A stretch of 39,670 nt of DNA. Source: Candidatus Cryptobacteroides merdipullorum. GTDB lineage: Bacteria > Bacteroidota > Bacteroidia > Bacteroidales > UBA932. Positions within the stretch are counted from its first letter, which is position 1. Every line of letters starts with the position of its first letter. The notes beneath the pieces were generated by a model. That model was not told where the DNA came from. It ran no database searches and saw nothing but the letters and a program-made list of their open reading frames with translations. Positions 25,113 to 33,540 of the stretch are shown piece after piece. The stretch lies in NCBI GenBank assembly GCA_018715685.1, contig DVLC01000005.1, positions 1-39,670 of the forward strand, read 5' to 3'. The position numbers and the translations under genes were made by a program.

Positions 25113-25292
25113 GAGTGATAATCGAAAAATAAGGAGGCGCCAACGCTGCCCGGAATACGGCTTCCGCGTCGGCCTGCATTCACTCAAAGCGGTCTCACAG
25201 GCTATACTTCCAAGTCGGCGAGGTGGACAATCCGGGCGATGAAATCATTCAGCCAAATGCGCCGAGCAGCCATGTTGTGGCTGATGAAATTA

Positions 25293-25370
25293 CCTGGGAG
25301 CAATATATTTTGAAAAAATGCCCTTGCAGGCCTGTAGAGAGGTGTTTTTCTGAAACCCAATGCTCCCAAG
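25293..25370 (-). repeat. 78-nt palindromic element, copy A
   Basis: Begins CCTGGGAGCAATAT and ends AATGCTCCCAAG, so its ends are inverted repeats. Read on the minus strand it aligns end to end with copy B at 25389-25466, with conserved ends and a conserved centre (TACAGGCC) and diverged arms. The two copies are separated by 18 nt. Confidence 0.8.
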
Positions 25371-25388
25371 TCGGTGTTTTTGAGGCGA

Positions 25389-25466
25389 CTTGGGAGCAAT
25401 ATGTTCCGGACAATCGGCCATACAGGCCGCTGCAGGGCCGATTTCGCAAAACATATTGCTCCCAGG
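25389..25466 (+). repeat. 78-nt palindromic element, copy B
   Basis: Begins CTTGGGAGCAATATGTT and ends AACATATTGCTCCCAGG, a stem with one mismatch, and contains an inner stem ATCGGCC/GGCCGAT around the centre TACAGGCCGCTGC. Same length as copy A and in opposite orientation. The junction with copy A forms a perfect 12-bp stem (GCTCCCAAGTCG with CGACTTGGGAGC). Confidence 0.8.
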
Positions 25467-26070
25467 TTTTTCGCCCAGCACTGTCAGCTTTTCCTCCTAC
25501 CACTTTTGGCATTGTCACCAACCTAAAATACCGAAATCACCGGGACGCTTCGGAGCATAACGCTGAGCGAAGGCTGTCTCTGCGTGTCGAAACAGCTGCA
25601 GGAGATGAAACAATTCCGGACTGCGGAACGTGACACAAGCGACCATGTCCGAAACGTCGGCAAATTACACGACAGGGTTAACGGCACAGCACATGCTTGA
25701 AACTCAGCCGTTGCCGTGCCTCTTGCGGTATCCACATCCTCCGGCAACAATACTGCACACGCCTGAAACTCAGGCACGGACTTTCAGCACGGATCCGGAA
25801 ATGCACGCGACTCCGAAACGGCAGCACAGCAGCGCAAAGGCTATACAACACCCGGCAAGGCCGTACATCCCGACTGCTCGACACTCTGTACCGGCACAGC
25901 AGTCCAGCGGCAAGGCAGCACGCGGCTGTCCAGAAATATCACATCTACCAGCGGCAACACATCACAACATCGACACGACAACAGACACGGAGCAGCATAA
26001 CAGTCCAGCGCCAAGCCAACGACCGACAGCGCCACATCAGTGCAGCACCGGCTCAGCAGCGCCATACCCA

Positions 26071-26109
26071 AAACAAAAAACCGGGACAGCGAAGCACCGC
26101 CGCCCCGGT
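26071..26109 (-). terminator. Intrinsic terminator of the efflux/oxidoreductase operon
   Basis: On the minus strand ACCGGG and CCCGGT (plus 26104-26109 and 26080-26085) enclose a GC-rich loop and run into TTTTTTGTTT. It lies about 70 nt after the flavin reductase stop and ends the long minus-strand operon. Confidence 0.75.
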
Positions 26110-26177
26110 CATCGCAGAAGCCTCAACAATGCCATGAGAAGGCCCAGCACTGGCACCAGAAGGCCGGAACGAGCCCC

Positions 26178-26738
26178 CTACCTCATCACCTTCCCGTCGC
26201 TGAACGCGGTGCCGATACGCGCACCGATGGCGAGGTAGGCGTTGTTCACGGGGTCGAAGGTCACGAAACCGGCCTTGGAGGGGTCGATCTTTCCGCTGTC
26301 GTCGAGCACTGATTCAGAGGCCGAGACATTGACGATGCGCGCTGTCATATAGCAGCTCTCGGGGTCGTAGGAAAGCAGCTCGCACTCCAGAGCGACCGGA
26401 AGTTCCTCTATGAGAGGAGCGTTCACGAATTCCGACTTCACGGCGTGGAACCCGGCCCTTTCGAACTTGTCGGGCACGCTGTTGCCGGAGACGATGCCGA
26501 CATAGTCGCAGGCCGTCAGGTACTCCGCGGTGGCGAAACTCACGGTGAAGGCCCTGGACGCAAGAATGTTCTGCGTGGTCTTGTGCCCTTTGGACAGGCA
26601 GATTCCGACAGTGTCGTCGGTGTTGATACCGCCCCAGGCGGCGTTCATCGCATTGGGCCTGCCCTCATCGTCGTATGCCGCAACGATGAGCACGGGCAGA
26701 GGATACATCCAGCTTTTGCTTCCGAAATTCTTTCTCAT
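26178..26738 (-). CDS. Flavin reductase family protein (FMN-binding split barrel)
   Basis: A 186-residue protein of the flavin reductase-like family that binds FMN and may reduce it with NAD(P)H or act as a flavin store. Typical stretches are MYPLPVLIVAAYDDEGRPNA with AWGGI near the N-terminus, GICLSKGHKTTQNILASRAF, VSFATAEYLTACDYVGI and ECELLSYDP. It ends AYLAIGARIGTAFSDGKVM. The start MRKNFGSKSW was chosen; an ATG three codons upstream is also in frame. It is the last gene of the efflux operon, 57 nt after the alcohol dehydrogenase, suggesting a redox function linked to that enzyme or to drug reduction. Confidence 0.87.
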   Translation of the reverse strand: MRKNFGSKSWMYPLPVLIVAAYDDEGRPNAMNAAWGGINTDDTVGICLSKGHKTTQNILASRAFTVSFATAEYLTACDYVGIVSGNSVPDKFERAGFHAVKSEFVNAPLIEELPVALECELLSYDPESCYMTARIVNVSASESVLDDSGKIDPSKAGFVTFDPVNNAYLAIGARIGTAFSDGKVMR

Positions 26739-26795
26739 AATAATCATGTCTTATAGCGGGAGAAACTGTTTTCAAGTTCTCCGGAAATTCTTTTG

Positions 26796-27833
26796 CTAGC
26801 TGCCAGTCACGGCCACCTTCATCACCCCGTCGAGACGATTCTCGAACAGATGGTACGCCTTGCCTATCTCCTTCAGGGGGAAGCGGTGGGTTATGAGCGG
26901 AGTCGTGTCGATCCTGCCGGCCTCGACAAGTTTCAGAATCTCGGCACAGTCGCAGCCGTCGACGCCGCCGGTCTTGAAAGTAAGATTCTTGCCGTACATG
27001 TCCGGAAGCGGCAGCGATTGAGGGCCGTCATAGAGCGCCGCGACGGTCACCACGGCGTTGGGCCTTGCGCATTCCCACGCCAGACGGAACGAATCAGCGC
27101 TTCCGGCGAGCTCCATCACGGCATCCGCACCGCCGTGAGCGGCGGTCGACATGACGAGATCCCGGCATTCTCCGGGCCCGGTCACGAGCACGTCAGGATA
27201 AAGCCTGCGCACGAACTCCCTTCTCTCCGGATCGCGCTCGCAGACTACCAGTCTGCCAGGATTGTGCAGCATCGCGCACTGAAGGGCGCATATGCCTGTC
27301 GGCCCGGCGCCGATGACCAGCACCGTATCTCCGGCGGATATTTCAGCAATCCGGGCCGCCCAGAAACCCGTGGCGAGGATGTCGCCGGCAAAAAGAGCCT
27401 GTTCGTCGCTGACCGTATCAGGAATGCGGCAGAGGCCCGTATCGGCATGAGGAACCCTCACATATTCAGCCTGCCCTCCGTCGATGCGGCAGCCGAGCGC
27501 CCATCCGCCGTCAGGATCGGTGCAGTTGTTCACATAGCCGTGGCGGCAGAAGAAACATTCTCCGCAGAAAGTCTCGACATTGACGGCAACCCTGTCCCCC
27601 GCTTTCACGGAAGAGACTCCGGAACCGGTCTCCTCGACCACTCCGACCATTTCGTGACCGACCGTGATGCCTGGAACGGCTCTGGGCACACTTCCGTGCT
27701 TGATATGCAGGTCACTCGTACAGATGCTTCCGAGAGTGACCCTAACTATCGCGTCCTTGGCGTCCAGGAGAACGGGACGCGGCTTTTCGATCAGTTCGAA
27801 GCGGCCGGGAGAAATATAGGTATAAGCCAGCAC
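26796..27833 (-). CDS. Zinc-dependent alcohol dehydrogenase (MDR family)
   Basis: A 345-residue medium-chain dehydrogenase. The catalytic zinc ligands are Cys in SICTSDLHIKHG and the GHE motif in VGHEMVGVVEETG; structural zinc cysteines are CGECFFCRHGYVNNC. The Rossmann fold shows VLVIGAGPTGICALQCAML, and the end YHLFENRLDGVMKVAV is typical of the family. The substrate is unknown: the set covers alcohol, sorbitol and threonine dehydrogenases. It starts 3 nt after the stop of the efflux pump gene, so it is firmly in the operon. It may reduce or oxidise a compound also handled by the pump; this is inference. Confidence 0.9.
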   Translation of the reverse strand: MLAYTYISPGRFELIEKPRPVLLDAKDAIVRVTLGSICTSDLHIKHGSVPRAVPGITVGHEMVGVVEETGSGVSSVKAGDRVAVNVETFCGECFFCRHGYVNNCTDPDGGWALGCRIDGGQAEYVRVPHADTGLCRIPDTVSDEQALFAGDILATGFWAARIAEISAGDTVLVIGAGPTGICALQCAMLHNPGRLVVCERDPERREFVRRLYPDVLVTGPGECRDLVMSTAAHGGADAVMELAGSADSFRLAWECARPNAVVTVAALYDGPQSLPLPDMYGKNLTFKTGGVDGCDCAEILKLVEAGRIDTTPLITHRFPLKEIGKAYHLFENRLDGVMKVAVTGS

Positions 27834-27836
27834 TGT

Positions 27837-29270
27837 CTATCTCCAGCCCCCTCCCAAGGCCTTGTACAGCGACACGAGAGCCAGATACTCGTCGCGGACC
27901 GCCGTCAGATGGGAGATCTGGGCGTCAAAATACCGCCTCTGCGCGTCGAGCACGTCGAGGTAGCTGATCGCACCGTTGATATACTGGAGATTGGCGAGCC
28001 TGTAGTACTTCGCCGAAGCGTTCATGAGGTCGGTCTGGTAGTTGGTGTTGTCTATCGCCGAGTTATATGTCACCCTGGCGTCATACACATCCTTGAACGC
28101 CGACATCACCGTTTTCTCGTATTCAGCACGGCTTCTTTCGTACGCTTCGACGGCTGCCTTGAAGTTCGCCCTGTTCCTTCCGAAATTGAAGATCGGCGAG
28201 GCAAGGCTGCCGAGAGCATAGTAGAACGGCGACTGGAGAAAACCGCTGAAATTGTCGTCCTCGAGACCTCCGATCAGGTTGATGGTGAAAGTAGGGAATC
28301 TTTCTGCGCTCGCGACTCCGACCGCAGCTTCGGCGGCCTTGAGGTTCATCTCCGCCTCACGGACGTCGGGTCGCCTCGTCAGCAGCTGGGAAGGCACGCC
28401 AACCGCGACCTCCTCACGATAACCGAGCTGCAGCAGCGACGAACCACGCCTCTCCATCGCCCGAGGATAAGACCCTGTCAGGAAGGCGAGCTCGCTTTCC
28501 TTGACAGCAATCTGTCTCTCGAGGTCAGGAACCAGCGAAGACGCCGTCGCAAGCTCCACTATCGCCTGCTGATAGGGAATCTCGTTGGTAAGACCACTGC
28601 GGAAACGCAGTTCGGCCTTCGCCACCCCTTCCTCACGGGTCTTCACGGTAGCCTTGACCACCGCCAGTTCCTCATCGAGCGACACGAGTTCGAAATAACA
28701 GCGGGCGACCTCGGAAATCAGAGTCATCTGCACGCTGCGTCTGGCTTCCACGCTCGCAAGATACTCCGCCATGGCCTCCTTTCCGCCCCAGCGCAGCCGG
28801 CCCCACAGGTCGACTTCCCAGTTCATCTCGGCCTTCAGTCCGATTGCAGGGTCATCGGAAGCGCCCGCACCGTCATAGTTGTTGAGCTCGTTGTCCGCGC
28901 TTGCGGCGGCGGAAATCGAAGGGAAGATGCGTGAGTTCTCCACACGGTAACGATATTGAAGTTCCTGCACGCGGCGGGCCGCTATCTCCATGTCCTTGTT
29001 GTATTCCAGCGCATGGTTGACGAGATTGCATAGAATCGTGTCGCCGTATATCTCGGTCCACTCCAGATCCGCGATGGTCAGCGAGTCCGCCGACATCCCT
29101 CCGGCGTATGTCTCCGGAAGCTCCTCAAGATCGGGCCGGGTCACATACTTCGAAGGCGAGCAGGAAGACGCCCCGAAAGACAGACCGGCGATCAGCAGCA
29201 GAGCGGCTGCCCCTCTGCCGCCCGCTTTCCCGAGACCGGGAAGCCTGCGCCTCTTCAACTTGTCGTGCAT
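27837..29270 (-). CDS. Outer-membrane factor part of the fusion, possible internal start
   Basis: An internal ATG at 29268-29270 would give a 477-residue NodT-family lipoprotein with a textbook signal: KLKRRR, a hydrophobic core and ASSC with Cys at residue 37. Length and C-terminus (ALGGGWR) match stand-alone outer-membrane factors. No Shine-Dalgarno is seen before this ATG (AAAGATATTATG). The protein could therefore arise by internal initiation, or by signal peptidase II cutting the fusion before Cys 1067, or it may stay joined. It would form the trimeric exit duct of the tripartite pump. Confidence 0.55.
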   Translation of the reverse strand: MHDKLKRRRLPGLGKAGGRGAAALLLIAGLSFGASSCSPSKYVTRPDLEELPETYAGGMSADSLTIADLEWTEIYGDTILCNLVNHALEYNKDMEIAARRVQELQYRYRVENSRIFPSISAAASADNELNNYDGAGASDDPAIGLKAEMNWEVDLWGRLRWGGKEAMAEYLASVEARRSVQMTLISEVARCYFELVSLDEELAVVKATVKTREEGVAKAELRFRSGLTNEIPYQQAIVELATASSLVPDLERQIAVKESELAFLTGSYPRAMERRGSSLLQLGYREEVAVGVPSQLLTRRPDVREAEMNLKAAEAAVGVASAERFPTFTINLIGGLEDDNFSGFLQSPFYYALGSLASPIFNFGRNRANFKAAVEAYERSRAEYEKTVMSAFKDVYDARVTYNSAIDNTNYQTDLMNASAKYYRLANLQYINGAISYLDVLDAQRRYFDAQISHLTAVRDEYLALVSLYKALGGGWR

Positions 29271-32200
29271 AATATCTTTGAGCCTGTAAATCCATACGAA
29301 GAAGAAAGGAACGAACACTATGCCCACCGTCACGGCCACTATCATTCCGATGAACACGCCCGTACCTATATTCTGGCGACTTGCCGCACCGGGGCCGGAC
29401 GCCATCACGAGCGGCAGCATGCCGAGAATGAAGGCCAGCGAGGTCATCATGATGGGCCTGAACCTGAGCCTGGCGGCATCTGTGGCGGCCTGCACGGGAT
29501 CCTCCCCCTTCTCTATGTTATCCTTCGCGAACTCGACTATCAGAATCGCATTCTTCGCCACGAGTCCGACAAGCATCACAAGTCCGATCTGGAAATAGAT
29601 ATTGCTGTCGTAGCCGAACAGAAGGACGCCGAAATATGCGCCGGCAATCGCTATAGGCAGCGACATCAGCACCGCCACAGGTACGCTCCAGCTCTCGTAG
29701 AGAGCCGCAAGGAACAGGAACACGAAGAGCACGCAGAGAGCGAGCACTGTGCCGGTCTTGCCTCCCTCCTTCTTCTCCTGATATGACAGTCCGCTCCACT
29801 CCACGTCCACGTTCGAAGGCAGATGCTCGGAGACTATCTGCTCCAGCGCGTCCATCGCCTGTCCGGAGCTGTAGCCCTGTGCGACCTCGGCGTTGATGTT
29901 CGCCGAATAGAACATGTTGAACCTCTTCACGGTTCCGGGGCCGGTGGTGTACGACGTGGTGCCGAGAGCAGTCACCGGTACCATGGATCCGGACGAACTC
30001 TTGACGAAGAACAGGTTCAGGTTGTCCTTATGCGCCCTGTAGGGGCCTTCAGCCTGAAGATACACCCTGTAGATTCGGTTGTACATGTTGAAGTCGTTCA
30101 CATACACCGAACCGGTGAAAGCCTTGAGCGTCGAGAAGACATCCGCGATCGGGACTCCGAGCAGCTGCGCCTTGTCCCTGTCGACATCGAAATACAGCTG
30201 GGGGATATCCTTCTGCATGGCGCTCGACACGCTCGCGAGCTCCTTTCTCTGCGACGCGTAATATACAAGGGAGTCGGCGGCCGCCTGAAGCTGCTCGTAA
30301 GTGCAATCCCCGCGCGCCTCCAGAGCCATCTCTATGCCTCCTGAAGAGCCGAGTCCGGGAATCACGGCGGGAGTGCTCGTGTAGACCTTGCTCTCGGGAT
30401 ACAGCGACAGCGTGTCGGACACCATCTGCATCATCTTGGAGATGTCCCTTATCTTTCTCTCGTCCCAGGGCTTGAGCATCACGGTGAACTGGGCATTGGC
30501 CTGGCTCGTACCTATTCGCGGAGAGGAACCCACGACACTGAGCACGTTCTCGATGTCGGGCTGACGCATGAAGAACTCCATGGCCCTGTCGGCCACAAGC
30601 CTCGTGCGCTCAAGAGTGGATCCGACCGGGAGTTCGAGCTCGACCGTGAAGTAACCCTGATCCTCCTTGGGGAGGAAGCTCTGGGGGATAAGCCTGGACA
30701 TCAGGAAGATACCTACGCACACGACACCGAATGCCGCGAACATGCGCTTCGAATGCCTGAGGCAGGTGCGGACGGTGCGGGCATAGAAGTTCGTACCGGT
30801 CTCGTACCACGAAGTAATCCTGCGGAAGATGAAATTCTTCTTCTCCGGCCTGCCATCGGACGGCTTGAGGAATGTCGCGCACATTACCGGGCTCAAGGTC
30901 AGAGCCACCACGGTGGATATGACCACAGAAACCGCGATAGTCACGCTGAACTGACGGAAAAGCTCTCCGGTGATTCCGGAAAGGAAGCTCACGGGCACGA
31001 ACACGGCGCAGAGCACCAGCGACATCGCAACCAGCGCGCCGCCGATTCCGCTCATCGCCTTCTTGGTAGCCTCCTTCGGAGGAAGATGCTCCTGCTCCAT
31101 TATGCGGTCCACATTCTCGACCACGACTATCGCATCGTCGACTACAATTCCTATCGCGAGCACGAGTCCGAGCAGCGTCATTGTATTCAGCGAGAAGCCG
31201 AAAATGAGCATGACACCGAACGTGCCCACCAGAGAGATAGGCACGGCTATCGCGGGAACCAAAGTGGCCCTCCAACTCTGCAGCGAGAGGAACACCACCA
31301 GGATCACGAGCAGCAGCGCTTCGAAAAGTGTCTTGTAAACCTCATGTATAGACTCGGATATATAGTCGGTCATGTCGAAAGGAATGTCGTAGGTGATGCC
31401 GTCAGGAAAACCTTCGCTTATCTCGGCCATCGCCGCCTTGACATTCTCCGCGACCTCCATCGCGTTTGCGCCGGGGAGCATGAGCACATTGATCACCGCG
31501 GCATTCTTGCCGTCGATGCCACTCTCGGTGTTATATGACTGGGCTTCCAGTGAAACCGTGGCCACGTCTCTCATCCTGAGGATCGTGCCGTCATCGCTGG
31601 CCCTCACTATGATATTCTCGAACTCGCTCTCGCTTGAAAGCCTGCCGGTGGCAGTGATGGGCGTGGTGATGTCGACATTCTCGATGGGCTGCTGCCCGAG
31701 CACGCCGGCCGCGGACTCACGGTTCTGGTCACGGATCGCACTCTGGAGATCTCCGACGGTCAGACCCATGCTCGCAAGCTTGTCGGGCTGCACCCATATC
31801 TGCATCGCATAGTAGCGTCCTCCGACGCTCGAGACGCGGCCCACCCCGGGCACACGGCGTATCATGTCGACTACGTTCAGAGTCGCATAGTTGCTGAGGT
31901 AGACCTCGTCGAACTTGGGGTCCGAAGACTGGAGCGTTATGGTCAGCAGTCTGTTAGGAGCCTGCTTCTCGATGGAGATTCCGTTCTGCACAACCTCCGA
32001 AGGCAGTCTGGACTCGGCCTCCTTGACCCTGTTCTGTATCTCGACAGCGGCGAGATCGGGATCGGTGGAGCTGTCGAAAGTCACCGTGACCGTGCACGAG
32101 CCCGTGTTGGTGTTGGACGACTCCATGTACAGCATACCTGGAGTTCCGTTGAGCTCCTGTTCGATAGGCGTCGCGACCGCCTGGGAGACGGCGAGCGCGC

Positions 32201-32360
32201 TGGCTCCGGGATACGAAGCCGAAATCCTCACCTGCGGAGGAACGACATCCGGATACTGGTCGATCGGCAGCATCGTCAGTCCTATCAGGCCGACGATGAC
32301 TATGAGCACCGATATGACAGTGGAGAAGACCGGTCTGTCTATGAAGAAATCCGATTTCAT
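27837..32360 (-). CDS. RND multidrug efflux permease fused in frame to a TolC/NodT outer-membrane factor
   Basis: One open frame of 1507 residues. Residues 1-1030 are a complete HAE-1 (AcrB/MexB-like) proton-driven pump: FFIDRPVFSTVISVLIVIVG, then LPIDQYPDVVPPQV, the proton-relay pair in GIVVDDAIVVVENVDRIM near 405, and the lysine of LVGLVAKNAILIVEFAKD with SGPGAASRQNIGTGVFIGM at the end. From residue 1031 (MHDKLKRRRLPG) a second protein follows: a basic stretch, the hydrophobic AAALLLIAGLSFG, Cys 1067 in ASSC, and a full NodT-type outer-membrane factor with both repeats, for example SQLLTRRPDVREAEMNLKAA. Pump and channel are normally separate proteins. The start overlaps the adaptor stop as ATGA. 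Confidence 0.93.
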   Translation of the reverse strand: MKSDFFIDRPVFSTVISVLIVIVGLIGLTMLPIDQYPDVVPPQVRISASYPGASALAVSQAVATPIEQELNGTPGMLYMESSNTNTGSCTVTVTFDSSTDPDLAAVEIQNRVKEAESRLPSEVVQNGISIEKQAPNRLLTITLQSSDPKFDEVYLSNYATLNVVDMIRRVPGVGRVSSVGGRYYAMQIWVQPDKLASMGLTVGDLQSAIRDQNRESAAGVLGQQPIENVDITTPITATGRLSSESEFENIIVRASDDGTILRMRDVATVSLEAQSYNTESGIDGKNAAVINVLMLPGANAMEVAENVKAAMAEISEGFPDGITYDIPFDMTDYISESIHEVYKTLFEALLLVILVVFLSLQSWRATLVPAIAVPISLVGTFGVMLIFGFSLNTMTLLGLVLAIGIVVDDAIVVVENVDRIMEQEHLPPKEATKKAMSGIGGALVAMSLVLCAVFVPVSFLSGITGELFRQFSVTIAVSVVISTVVALTLSPVMCATFLKPSDGRPEKKNFIFRRITSWYETGTNFYARTVRTCLRHSKRMFAAFGVVCVGIFLMSRLIPQSFLPKEDQGYFTVELELPVGSTLERTRLVADRAMEFFMRQPDIENVLSVVGSSPRIGTSQANAQFTVMLKPWDERKIRDISKMMQMVSDTLSLYPESKVYTSTPAVIPGLGSSGGIEMALEARGDCTYEQLQAAADSLVYYASQRKELASVSSAMQKDIPQLYFDVDRDKAQLLGVPIADVFSTLKAFTGSVYVNDFNMYNRIYRVYLQAEGPYRAHKDNLNLFFVKSSSGSMVPVTALGTTSYTTGPGTVKRFNMFYSANINAEVAQGYSSGQAMDALEQIVSEHLPSNVDVEWSGLSYQEKKEGGKTGTVLALCVLFVFLFLAALYESWSVPVAVLMSLPIAIAGAYFGVLLFGYDSNIYFQIGLVMLVGLVAKNAILIVEFAKDNIEKGEDPVQAATDAARLRFRPIMMTSLAFILGMLPLVMASGPGAASRQNIGTGVFIGMIVAVTVGIVFVPFFFVWIYRLKDIMHDKLKRRRLPGLGKAGGRGAAALLLIAGLSFGASSCSPSKYVTRPDLEELPETYAGGMSADSLTIADLEWTEIYGDTILCNLVNHALEYNKDMEIAARRVQELQYRYRVENSRIFPSISAAASADNELNNYDGAGASDDPAIGLKAEMNWEVDLWGRLRWGGKEAMAEYLASVEARRSVQMTLISEVARCYFELVSLDEELAVVKATVKTREEGVAKAELRFRSGLTNEIPYQQAIVELATASSLVPDLERQIAVKESELAFLTGSYPRAMERRGSSLLQLGYREEVAVGVPSQLLTRRPDVREAEMNLKAAEAAVGVASAERFPTFTINLIGGLEDDNFSGFLQSPFYYALGSLASPIFNFGRNRANFKAAVEAYERSRAEYEKTVMSAFKDVYDARVTYNSAIDNTNYQTDLMNASAKYYRLANLQYINGAISYLDVLDAQRRYFDAQISHLTAVRDEYLALVSLYKALGGGWR

Positions 32361-33535
32361 GCCTTGCGCGCCTTCATTCCGTGAATAAGCTTATGGTAGC
32401 CCTCGACCACTATCTCCTCGCCGGCAAGCAGTCCTCTCTCGACAATCGTGTTGTTGCCGTTCTCGGGGCCGATCTCGATGAAACGCTTCTCGACGGTGCC
32501 GTTGGGACGCAGCACGAATATGTAGGAGCCCGTCTTCTCGACGGAGATGGCCTTGGTGGGCACCACTACAGTATTCTCACGCACGTCGAGCAGCACGGTC
32601 ACGTTGGTGAACTGCCCGGGAAGCAGGGCATGGTCGGGATTTGGCATCTTGGCCCTGACCGAGAACGTGCCCGACTTGGTGTCCACCTGGGGGTCGGCGA
32701 AGTCCACGAGGCCGCTGTAGGGGTACACGGACTTGTCCGCAAGCGTGATCTTCACATATGGAGCCCAGGTCCTGGAGGTGTCGGTCTGTCCGAAGTTCAC
32801 ATTCCTCGCCTTGCTCTTCTGGTAGTCGAGGTCGGTCATCTTGAACTCCACGAACACCGTGTCGCTCTTCACGATGGTGGCGAGCAGCGACTGTCCGCCG
32901 GGGCCTACCAGGGTTCCGATGTCCACATAGCGTTCGCTGATGTAGCCGCTGATAGGCGAGCGCACGACGGTGTAGCCGAGCGCCAGTTCGCTCTGCGCCA
33001 GATCAGCCTCGCTCATCTGCACCTCGGCCTTCGCGGTCTCATAGTTGGCTACAGCGTTGTCCAGATCCAGCTGGCTGGCAGCCTGCTGCTCGTAGAGCGG
33101 CTCGATACGCCTCAAGGCGCGCTCCGCCTGCTGGGCGAGGGCCTTGTTCTTCTCGAGCTGGGCCTTGTCCTTGTCGACCGTCGCCTGATACTGCCTCGGG
33201 TCTATTATGAACAGCCTCTGGTTCCTCTCCACATACGACCCCTCCTCGAAGAGCATACTCTCGAGATAGCCTTCGACGCGCGCACGTACTTCAACGAACT
33301 GCTGCGCCCTTATCGTTCCGGGATATTCCCCGTAGACCTCGACGTCCTGCGTCTGCACGGTCTGCGTCTGCACGACCGGAATATTCTCAGGTTCAGGCTT
33401 CCTGCCGGCCAGCACCGCCACGACCGCCACCGCGGCCACGACAAGCAGAGCCGCGGGCAGTATCCACAATTTCCGGCCGGCACGCCGAGCGCCGTCCTTG
33501 CCGGATTTCAAAATTTTATTAAAATTTCCTTTCAT
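32357..33535 (-). CDS. RND efflux periplasmic adaptor (AcrA/MexA family)
   Basis: A 392-residue membrane-fusion protein linking pump and outer-membrane duct. After a basic N-terminus (KSGKDGARRAGRKLW) comes one membrane anchor (ILPAALLVVAAVAVVAVLAG). It lacks a lipobox, so it is anchored by the helix. The lipoyl half-motif GYLESMLFEEGSYVERNQ, a coiled-coil hairpin (KDKAQLEKNKALAQQAERAL and the matching SEADLAQSELALGY) and the second lipoyl half VRSPISGYISERYVDIGTLV follow, then the beta-barrel. The start MKGNFNKIL was chosen; a longer in-frame stretch upstream overlaps the neighbouring gene. It ends ATGA-overlapped with the pump gene. Confidence 0.93.
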   Translation of the reverse strand: MKGNFNKILKSGKDGARRAGRKLWILPAALLVVAAVAVVAVLAGRKPEPENIPVVQTQTVQTQDVEVYGEYPGTIRAQQFVEVRARVEGYLESMLFEEGSYVERNQRLFIIDPRQYQATVDKDKAQLEKNKALAQQAERALRRIEPLYEQQAASQLDLDNAVANYETAKAEVQMSEADLAQSELALGYTVVRSPISGYISERYVDIGTLVGPGGQSLLATIVKSDTVFVEFKMTDLDYQKSKARNVNFGQTDTSRTWAPYVKITLADKSVYPYSGLVDFADPQVDTKSGTFSVRAKMPNPDHALLPGQFTNVTVLLDVRENTVVVPTKAISVEKTGSYIFVLRPNGTVEKRFIEIGPENGNNTIVERGLLAGEEIVVEGYHKLIHGMKARKA

Positions 33536-33540
33536 ATGCG

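Larger units (their letters stand above)
24972..26070. other. Gene-poor region, no convincing protein gene
   Basis: About 1.1 kb without a recognisable gene. It holds, in order, a TATAATTGG/TATAATTGCC tandem near 25014, a 26-bp palindrome, a 43-codon frame at 25111-25242 with nothing recognisable, twin 78-nt inverted elements, and from about 25630 a block with very little T on the top strand. In that block several overlapping plus frames stay open because stop codons need T. A motif read GAGTTTCA(G/A)GC(G/A)TGTGC on the minus strand occurs twice near 25695 and 25765. The region looks like a degraded or mobile-element landing zone. Confidence 0.6.

Noticed and set aside
25293-25466. Possible small CRISPR array from the two repeated 78-nt units
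   Set aside because: The units are inverted, too long, palindromic, with only one 18-nt spacer, and no cas genes are near.
25630-26238. A 202-codon open frame rich in Pro, Thr, His and Gln
   Set aside because: Openness is explained by the lack of T on this strand, several frames are open together, there is no recognised domain, and it runs into the flavin reductase gene.
26793-28934. A 713-codon open frame on the plus strand opposite the dehydrogenase and the outer-membrane factor
   Set aside because: It lies antisense to two clear genes with complete motifs, has no recognisable domain and reflects GC-rich codon use on the other strand.
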